Source: an uncultured Rhizobiaceae group bacterium
Lineage (GTDB): Bacteria; Pseudomonadota; Alphaproteobacteria; Rhizobiales; Rhizobiaceae
Reading direction: 5' to 3'
Assembly (NCBI GenBank): GCA_937923355.1
Contig: CALAIO010000200.1
Span: forward strand, 1 to 6,446
Length of the DNA: 6,446 nucleotides
The translations under genes were made by a program, and so were the position numbers. Shown piece by piece: positions 1 through 4,556 of this stretch. Position 1 is the stretch's first letter. Every line of letters starts with the position of its first letter. Under the pieces are notes generated by a model. It saw nothing but the letters and a program-made list of their open reading frames with translations. It searched no databases and had not been told where the DNA came from.

Positions 1-233
1 GTCGGTTCAAAGTCATCATACGCAAAGGCATAGCCATCTACAGCTGAATTATCAAACGCAGGAATATTACGCGGTGCTATTACATCTGCCGCCAGAATTC
101 GTCCATTGGCATTTGCAAGTGATACAGTTCCTACCCCTGAAATTACACGCATGTTTTTACGCAGAATTTCCAATGCTTGATCGTGTCGCAAGCGGTCTTT
201 GTCATGGAGAAAACAATCATCTGCGAGTTTCAT
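1..233 (-). CDS. moeA: Molybdopterin molybdotransferase MoeA, N-terminal part (gene runs off the left edge)
   Basis: MoeA inserts molybdate into adenylylated molybdopterin to form active molybdenum cofactor in the cytoplasm. Only the first 77 residues are visible; the family is usually about 400 residues, so most of the gene lies beyond the window. The visible part begins MKLADDCFLHDKDRLRHDQA, and at residues 61-69 it has DNSAVDGYA, preceded by PAF. This is the signature stretch of MoeA/gephyrin E-domain proteins. The ATG at 233-231 overlaps the mobB stop as ATGA. A good Shine-Dalgarno (GCGGAG on the minus strand, 246-241) sits 7 bases upstream inside mobB, which supports this start. It is the sixth visible gene of the operon and follows mobA and mobB, which act after it in making the guanine dinucleotide cofactor. 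The symbol is confident for the family; some genomes carry several moeA paralogues. Confidence 0.93.
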   Translation of the reverse strand, partial: MKLADDCFLHDKDRLRHDQALEILRKNMRVISGVGTVSLANANGRILAADVIAPRNIPAFDNSAVDGYAFAYDDFEP

Positions 234-739
234 TTTGCAACTCCGCAGGTTTTTAAAATGAAGGCTGCAATATCATTGATATCATTTCGATGGAAAGTAG
301 GAAGCGGACAGTCTTCAAGGGTAGTATCGCAAGCAATCGCTTTTATGTTTTTGTCATTGCGCCAAAGAAATTCACGTTCACTTTCGGGGCCAATGATTTC
401 CAGTTTGGCGATATTTTCTTTTTTGTAACCTTCAATTAGCACAAGATCGCAGGGCGAGAGTTTCTCAAGCATGGCTGCAAAGTCTGGCTCATCCGCACCG
501 CGCAATTCGTGTTGTATCGCCCAGCGGTTTGCGGAGACCAAAACGACTTCATTAGCACCAGCCTCGCGGTGTTTGTAGCTGTCCGTATTTGGTGTATCCA
601 GGTCAAAGGCATGATGTGCGTGCTTGATGGTTGAAACTTTAAAGCCTCGTGCAGAAATGTTGGTTACAAGCGCTGCAACAAGCGAAGTTTTCCCAGAGTT
701 TTTCCAACCTGCTATGCCAAAGCATTTGTTTAAATTCAT
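230..739 (-). CDS. mobB: Molybdopterin-guanine dinucleotide biosynthesis protein B (MobB GTPase)
   Basis: MobB is a small GTP-binding protein that assists MobA in making the MGD form of the molybdenum cofactor. It is known to bind GTP and to be helpful rather than strictly essential. The 169-residue product has the normal family length. It shows a Walker A loop, GWKNSGKTSL, at residues 11-20. This is followed by the MobB signature starting at K39-H40 (KHAHHAFDLD, then DSYKHREAGA), ELRG at 78-81, and a Walker-B-like strand DLVLIEGYK at 98-106. The ATG at 739-737 overlaps the mobA stop as ATGA, and its own stop overlaps the moeA start in the same way. No strong ribosome binding site precedes it, only a weak AGG about 12 bases upstream, so translation probably depends on coupling to mobA. 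No damage is seen. Confidence 0.96.
   Translation of the reverse strand: MNLNKCFGIAGWKNSGKTSLVAALVTNISARGFKVSTIKHAHHAFDLDTPNTDSYKHREAGANEVVLVSANRWAIQHELRGADEPDFAAMLEKLSPCDLVLIEGYKKENIAKLEIIGPESEREFLWRNDKNIKAIACDTTLEDCPLPTFHRNDINDIAAFILKTCGVAK
241..246 (-). promoter_or_regulatory. Ribosome binding site of moeA inside the end of mobB
   Basis: GCGGAG on the minus strand ends seven bases before the moeA ATG at 233. It is the clearest Shine-Dalgarno of the operon and lies within the codons for the mobB C-terminus, so moeA may be translated both by coupling and by fresh initiation. Confidence 0.6.
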
Positions 740-1359
740 GTTGTTTGTTGCCTAGTCATGTGATGCTCTGCTGTCTTCATATCATCTGGCGTGTTTACAT
801 TAAAGAAGGGGTCTAAATCATTTTTCAAAATGTCAAAATCGACCTTGCAGTTTTTGTACCGTTCAACAAAAAGCATGACTTTGCGATTGCCTTCATCTAC
901 CAAAAAATGTTCTAGCGCATCCGCTAGTTTTACAGGCCATAAGCCGAAGGTTGGATGTCGTCTGCCGTTGGATGATGCCAGTGCTATTTCTGCATTTTGA
1001 TCTTGCTGTTGGGAAAGCATTTCAGCCACGTAATTTTGTGGAAAAAAAGGAGTGTCTGCTGCTGCAGTTATGAGATGTGTTGCATCAGAGTTTTTACCAG
1101 CCCAGCGCATTCCCGCCAATACGCCAGCAAGAGGGCCAACAAATCCTTCTACTGTATCTGGCTGTATCTCCAATCTTAATTGCGAAAACCTCGATGCGTC
1201 ACCATTTGCGTTTAAGATTATTTCTGATGTCTGTTGTTTCAGCTGATTGGCGACATGACTCACGAGCGTATCATCACCAAGTTTCAAAAGACTTTTTTCA
1301 GGGCCTTCCATTCTGCGCGAAAGTCCGCCTGCCAGAATTACCCCTAGAACATTAGCCAC
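736..1359 (-). CDS. mobA: Molybdenum cofactor guanylyltransferase MobA (GTG start)
   Basis: MobA transfers GMP from GTP to Mo-molybdopterin, giving the guanine dinucleotide cofactor used by DMSO-reductase-family enzymes such as formate dehydrogenase. The 207-residue product has a normal length and a nucleotidyltransferase fold. The N-terminal GTP-binding motif is ILAGGLSRRM (residues 8-17), followed by EGPEKSLLKL. GPLAGVLAGM lies at 75-84, the metal-binding aspartate is expected at D102 in TAAADTPFFP, and FNVNTPDD at 186-193 is the typical C-terminal motif. The usual GGxDK reads EGPEK here, so the acidic residue before the lysine is Glu (E21) instead of Asp, a conservative change. The start is GTG at 1359-1357, chosen because the conserved sequence begins right after it and AAAGG (minus strand, 1374-1370) lies 10 bases upstream. 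The GTG overlaps the fdhD TAG by one base (TAGTG). The stop overlaps the mobB start. Confidence 0.96.
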   Translation of the reverse strand: MANVLGVILAGGLSRRMEGPEKSLLKLGDDTLVSHVANQLKQQTSEIILNANGDASRFSQLRLEIQPDTVEGFVGPLAGVLAGMRWAGKNSDATHLITAAADTPFFPQNYVAEMLSQQQDQNAEIALASSNGRRHPTFGLWPVKLADALEHFLVDEGNRKVMLFVERYKNCKVDFDILKNDLDPFFNVNTPDDMKTAEHHMTRQQTT

Positions 1360-2249
1360 TAGTTTCCAGCCTTTCTGCGATGTTTTTTGTCTTCCTCGCT
1401 CACCGTATCAGGATCAATATCAAACTCGATACGGTCTTCACCGGAAAGTGCAATGAAACGTTTGCCTCTGGCTCTGCCAATAAGAGTTAGACCCACTTGT
1501 CTTGCAAGTTCAACGCCTGAAGCGGTGAAGCCTGAACGCGATACCAGTATAGGGATGCCCATCATGACAGTTTTGATTACCATCTCGGATGTTAATCGGC
1601 CAGTTGTGTAGAATATTTTGTCCGAAGCCTCAGTTTGGTTTTGAAACATCCAGCCAGCAATTTTATCAACTGCATTATGGCGTCCGACATCTTCCATGTA
1701 GACAAGAGGACGATCTTCTTCACAAAGTACGCAGCCATGAATGGCGCCAGCCTCAAGATAAAGACTGGGTACTGTGTTTATTTTCTTCGTAAGGACGTAA
1801 AGCCAGCTGGTTTTCAGCTTTGCTGTTTTATCCAGCATGACGTTATCGAAGCTCTCCATGATGTCACCAAACACTGTGCCTTGCGCACAGCCTGAAGTGC
1901 GCACTTTCTTTTTCATTTTTTCTTCGAAGTTCGTTTCTACTTCGGTTCTTACAACGATAACAGCGAGATCAGCATCGTATTCTATTTCTGTGATTATCTC
2001 ATCTTTTGCGAGCATGTTTTGATTGACTAGATACCCGATTGCCAAGAGGTCAGGGTGGTCACCAATGGTCATCATTGTAACGACTTCCTGACTGTTTAAA
2101 TACAGCGTTAAGGCACGTTCGTGCACAACGCGGGTATCGACACTCGCACCTGTATGGTCAATTCCCGAAACACTGGTTGAAAGTGTTTTGTCGTCAGGAT
2201 TTGGTGCGATGATAAATTCCTGTTTTTCATTCATTGAGAGGTTGCCCAC
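1359..2249 (-). CDS. fdhD: Formate dehydrogenase accessory sulfurtransferase FdhD, variant with a single-cysteine loop
   Basis: FdhD relays sulfur from a cysteine desulfurase to the bis-MGD cofactor before it is loaded into formate dehydrogenase, and is needed for that enzyme's activity. The 296-residue product contains the family's best signature, EDVGRHNAVDK (186-196), plus TTGRLTSEMVIK (215-226) and a C-terminal GLTLIGRARGKRF region. The persulfide-carrying loop is TSGCAQG with C121. E. coli FdhD has a CxxC pair here, and the second cysteine is glycine in this protein. A separate CxxC (C173, C176) lies just before EDVGRHN. SRSGFTASGVELA replaces the more usual SxxPTSxAVxLA. The longest frame starts at GTG 2249. 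An ATG five codons in, at 2234-2232, is equally plausible and overlaps the upstream transporter stop by 8 bases. Neither has a clear ribosome binding site. It sits directly before mobA/mobB, which make its substrate cofactor. No formate dehydrogenase subunit gene lies in this window. Confidence 0.94.
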   Translation of the reverse strand: MGNLSMNEKQEFIIAPNPDDKTLSTSVSGIDHTGASVDTRVVHERALTLYLNSQEVVTMMTIGDHPDLLAIGYLVNQNMLAKDEIITEIEYDADLAVIVVRTEVETNFEEKMKKKVRTSGCAQGTVFGDIMESFDNVMLDKTAKLKTSWLYVLTKKINTVPSLYLEAGAIHGCVLCEEDRPLVYMEDVGRHNAVDKIAGWMFQNQTEASDKIFYTTGRLTSEMVIKTVMMGIPILVSRSGFTASGVELARQVGLTLIGRARGKRFIALSGEDRIEFDIDPDTVSEEDKKHRRKAGN

Positions 2250-3438
2250 TTTCTGCCAACTGACGCTCTACATAGATAACATATAGTGTTGCAAGGCTGG
2301 CGCAAAGGATAGAAATTAACATCATGGTTGCAAGAGGAATAGCGCCGTTTTCTGCAGAAATTGTATAGCCCGCGATAACAGACAAGATTGCGCCACCACC
2401 AAGTTGCAGGCTGCCTGCAAGCCCTGAAGCCGAGCCAGCCAGATTGGGACGCACATTAACAACGCCTGCATTTGCACTTGGTAGCGTCATGCCATTGCCC
2501 AAGCCAACAAAGAAAATAAAACCAAAGAATGCAAATGGGTGCGTGACCCCAGCTAAAATTATGATGATGGAGGCTGCCAGGCCAAGACCAACAACAATAT
2601 TGCCGCTTAGCATCATTTGATTGATGCCGATGCGTTTTGTAATCCGCCCGGAAATCATATTGCCCAAGAGATAACCCATGCTGATGAACATGAAATAAAA
2701 CCCGTATTGTGAAGGGGAGAGTTCATACACTCTATCTGCAAGCAAGGAACCGCCTCCAAGAAAAGCAAAAAAGGCACCCGAAGAAAACATTGCAGTAACT
2801 GCATAGCCCCAAAACCGTCTGGAACGTAAAAGCTCAGGGTAAGCTTCAATCTGTTTTTTCAGTGAATTTTGTTTTTCCTTGTTTGTCTCCCCAAGATCAA
2901 AATAAGCAAGGGAAAGTGCAAAGATTGCAAATCCAAGGGTTAGATAAAAAGAAGACTGCCAGCCGTATAATTCATCAAGCTGCCCACCGATCAACGGGCC
3001 AATCATTGGCGCCAGACTCATGCCCATGGTGATGTAAGCAATTAAAACGGCTGCATCCGTGCCTACAGTTATATCCCTTGCAATAGCTCTTGATAGAACC
3101 AGACCTGCAGAAGATGAAGCCTGAATAATGCGACCAGCAAGAAACCATTCTATGGTTTTCGCAAAAATACAAATGAGAGTGCCAATAATCATGATGCAGA
3201 AGGCAATCAAGATAACCGGTCTTCTGCCGAATTTGTCCGACAAAGGACCGAAGACGAGTTGCAGCAGTGCAACTGCTGTCAGGTACAATGAGACCGATAA
3301 TTGAGAAGTGGCTTCAGTGGTTTCAAAATGATCTGTAATGCCAGGTAATGAAGGTAAGAAAACATTCATAGCCAATGGGCCAAGTGCCGCTGCTGTCACT
3401 AAGGTGATGATATGTGGTTTTGTACTCTTCGATATCAT
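2227..3438 (-). CDS. Bcr/CflA-type drug:proton antiporter of the major facilitator superfamily
   Basis: This is a 403-residue inner-membrane transporter of the MFS drug:H+ antiporter-1 (12-helix) type. Its length is normal for the Bcr/CflA group. Helix 1 ends in MNVFLPSLPGI, matching the group's usual DxYLPxLPxI. The MFS motif A loop between helices 2 and 3 is GPLSDKFGRRPVIL (64-77), followed by the GRIIQASSSAGLVLSRAIARD region in and after helix 4. The antiporter motif C is in helix 5, MGMSLAPMIGPLIGG (138-152). A central cytoplasmic loop rich in Lys/Glu (around residues 185-205) divides the two six-helix halves. The ATG at 3438 overlaps the upstream DMT stop as ATGA and has no obvious ribosome binding site, so coupled translation is likely. 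The substrate cannot be read from sequence. Family members export antibiotics, and E. coli Bcr has been linked to cysteine export. Its place before fdhD/mobA is unusual for a plain drug pump. Confidence 0.9.
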   Translation of the reverse strand: MISKSTKPHIITLVTAAALGPLAMNVFLPSLPGITDHFETTEATSQLSVSLYLTAVALLQLVFGPLSDKFGRRPVILIAFCIMIIGTLICIFAKTIEWFLAGRIIQASSSAGLVLSRAIARDITVGTDAAVLIAYITMGMSLAPMIGPLIGGQLDELYGWQSSFYLTLGFAIFALSLAYFDLGETNKEKQNSLKKQIEAYPELLRSRRFWGYAVTAMFSSGAFFAFLGGGSLLADRVYELSPSQYGFYFMFISMGYLLGNMISGRITKRIGINQMMLSGNIVVGLGLAASIIIILAGVTHPFAFFGFIFFVGLGNGMTLPSANAGVVNVRPNLAGSASGLAGSLQLGGGAILSVIAGYTISAENGAIPLATMMLISILCASLATLYVIYVERQLAESGQPLNE

Positions 3439-4343
3439 AGGTTTGCAGCGCTTTTTGCTAGTTTCCGTGCAACGCGACGCTCGCGATAGATGGTATAAAT
3501 TCCACTGCCAACCACAATCAGTGACCCAATGATGGTAAGCGTATTAGGAATTTCATTAAAGAAAACCAAGCCAATGAGAATTGCGAAGATCAGAACTGAG
3601 TATCTAAACGGTGTCACAAAAGCGACTTCGCCCACGCGCATGGAAGAGACAATGCCTATAAAACCTGTAATCAGGAATATTGAAGCAACGCCCAAGACAC
3701 TCGTTGTGTAAAGAGTTGATGGTACCCATTCTTCGGTCAAGCCCAGCAAACCGCCCCCAAGTGCTACAACGATGACCGTTACCAGGGTTACAAAGATGGT
3801 TGGTGTATCCTTATCCAAGCGTCTGGTTGCTACGTCTCTGAGCGTGCAAGCAAAGACTGCCATCAGACAATAAAGGGAAAATACATTAAAGCCATCAAGA
3901 CCTGGCTGGATGATTAAAATAACGCCGATGAAACCAACCAGGATTGCCGATATTCTGCGCCAACCAATTGCCTCACCCAGAAAATATGCCGCTGCTAGCG
4001 TTACTGTGAGCGGTAAGGCTTGCATGATTGCTGCTGCATTGGCGATAGGAATTTGAAAAAGCGCAGTAAAAAAGAAATAGGTAGCGCAGACCTCGCCAAG
4101 AACTCTTAATAAAAATGGCGTTTGTAATATTGTTGAGAAGGGTCTTAAAGCGCCCATTTTTATTGCGATAATAAATAAAATTGTAATTGCGAAAAGTCCG
4201 CGTGTGAAAAGAATTTGTCCAAGCGGCATTTCAGTGCTGATGAACTTTAATATTGAATCACCAATGGCAAAACTGGCCATGGCTAGCAACATATAGCCAC
4301 TGCCCAGCATATTATCGCTGACATTGTTGATTTTAAAAATCAT
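3435..4343 (-). CDS. DMT-superfamily (EamA) membrane transporter
   Basis: This 302-residue integral membrane protein has two tandem EamA-type repeats, roughly residues 14-147 and 157-287. Together they give about ten hydrophobic helices, the typical drug/metabolite transporter layout. The first repeat ends in the characteristic pattern ANAAAIMQALPLTVTLAAAY (101-120), then FLGEAIGWRR, then a helix to IIQPG (144-148). The second repeat contains RVGEVAFVTPFRYSVL (236-251) and FFNEIPN. The C-terminus is basic (YRERRVARKLAK), in keeping with a cytoplasmic end. It is the first gene of the leftward operon and overlaps the MFS gene by four bases (ATGA). The ATG at 4343 is the longest start, with only a weak AGG nine bases upstream. 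An in-frame Met at codon 12 is a possible alternative. The substrate is unknown; family members move amino acids, S-adenosylmethionine, purines and other metabolites, and sequence alone does not choose among them. Confidence 0.88.
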   Translation of the reverse strand: MIFKINNVSDNMLGSGYMLLAMASFAIGDSILKFISTEMPLGQILFTRGLFAITILFIIAIKMGALRPFSTILQTPFLLRVLGEVCATYFFFTALFQIPIANAAAIMQALPLTVTLAAAYFLGEAIGWRRISAILVGFIGVILIIQPGLDGFNVFSLYCLMAVFACTLRDVATRRLDKDTPTIFVTLVTVIVVALGGGLLGLTEEWVPSTLYTTSVLGVASIFLITGFIGIVSSMRVGEVAFVTPFRYSVLIFAILIGLVFFNEIPNTLTIIGSLIVVGSGIYTIYRERRVARKLAKSAANL

Positions 4344-4354
4344 TGAAGTGCCTG

Positions 4355-4366
4355 AAAAAGCTTTTT
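4355..4366. repeat. 12-base perfect palindrome AAAAAGCTTTTT
   Basis: This perfect inverted repeat lies 12 bases upstream of the DMT transporter ATG, so it would fall in the 5' leader of the operon mRNA. The half-sites are A5G/CT5. With no loop it is more likely a protein site or a chance feature of A+T-rich DNA than a hairpin. No known operator consensus was matched. Confidence 0.35.
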
Positions 4367-4402
4367 ACTCGTTATTGTCCCAGCGTTTCATAGGCTTGCC
4401 GC

Positions 4403-4412
4403 GATTGCAATC
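4403..4412. repeat. 10-base perfect palindrome GATTGCAATC, possible operator
   Basis: This perfect inverted repeat sits 60 bases upstream of the DMT start and 145 bases upstream of the GGDEF-EAL start, a reasonable place for an operator or activator site of the leftward operon. It does not fit the FNR-type TTGAT-N4-ATCAA pattern. Binding by any regulator is speculation. Confidence 0.3.
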
Positions 4413-4545
4413 ATCATATTGGTTATTCGATGTTTTTGTTTTGTTAACTAAGCGCTGAGTTTATTTGCAGATCGTTTGATTTATTTACCTTTTTTAATTT
4501 TCTTCACCGTAAGGTTTGCTCAAGTAGGGAGCGGGATTGCCCGTA

Positions 4546-4552
4546 AAGGTGG
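4546..4552 (+). promoter_or_regulatory. Ribosome binding site of the GGDEF-EAL gene
   Basis: The purine-rich AAGGTGG ends four bases before the ATG at 4557 and resembles a Shine-Dalgarno sequence, with slightly short spacing. It supports that ATG as the start; no in-frame ATG or GTG lies close upstream. A small CGGG-ATTG-CCCG inverted repeat at 4532-4543 lies just before it and could form a weak hairpin. Confidence 0.55.
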
Positions 4553-4556
4553 CTGG

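Larger units (their letters stand above)
1..4343 (-). other. Inferred six-gene overlapping operon: DMT - MFS - fdhD - mobA - mobB - moeA
   Basis: Six consecutive minus-strand genes have no intergenic base between any of them. The junctions are ATGA (3438-3435), an 8- or 23-base overlap at 2227-2249, TAGTG (1361-1357), ATGA (739-736) and ATGA (233-230). Several starts lack a good ribosome binding site, which fits termination-reinitiation coupling. A single transcript starting in the 4344-4556 gap is the simplest reading. Its 3' end lies beyond the window. That it is one transcript is inference; the overlaps are seen directly. Confidence 0.8.
4344..4556. promoter_or_regulatory. Divergent intergenic region between the operon and the cyclic-di-GMP gene
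   Basis: This is the only non-coding stretch in the window, 213 bases lying between two divergent starts, so it should contain the promoters for both. It is rich in A+T, especially around 4431-4500 (runs such as TGTTTTTGTTTTGTTAAC and CCTTTTTTAATTTTC). I looked for sigma-70-like -35/-10 pairs with 16-18 base spacing on both strands and found none convincing. Two perfect palindromes (4355-4366 and 4403-4412) are listed separately. No riboswitch-like or molybdenum-cofactor leader fold could be recognised by eye. Confidence 0.6.

Noticed and set aside
1077..1355. Plus-strand open frame of 92 codons opposite mobA
   Set aside because: It is antisense to conserved MobA motifs and has no ribosome binding site or family resemblance.
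4365..4391. Eight-codon minus-strand mini-ORF (MKRWDNNE) upstream of the DMT gene, considered as a leader peptide
   Set aside because: It has only one Trp, no strong ribosome binding site, and no attenuator hairpin or T-run after it. Chance is the simpler explanation.
4344..4556. Molybdenum-cofactor riboswitch or other structured leader before the operon
   Set aside because: The region is A+T-rich with no long paired helices visible. The only inverted repeats are short and lack hairpin loops of the needed kind.
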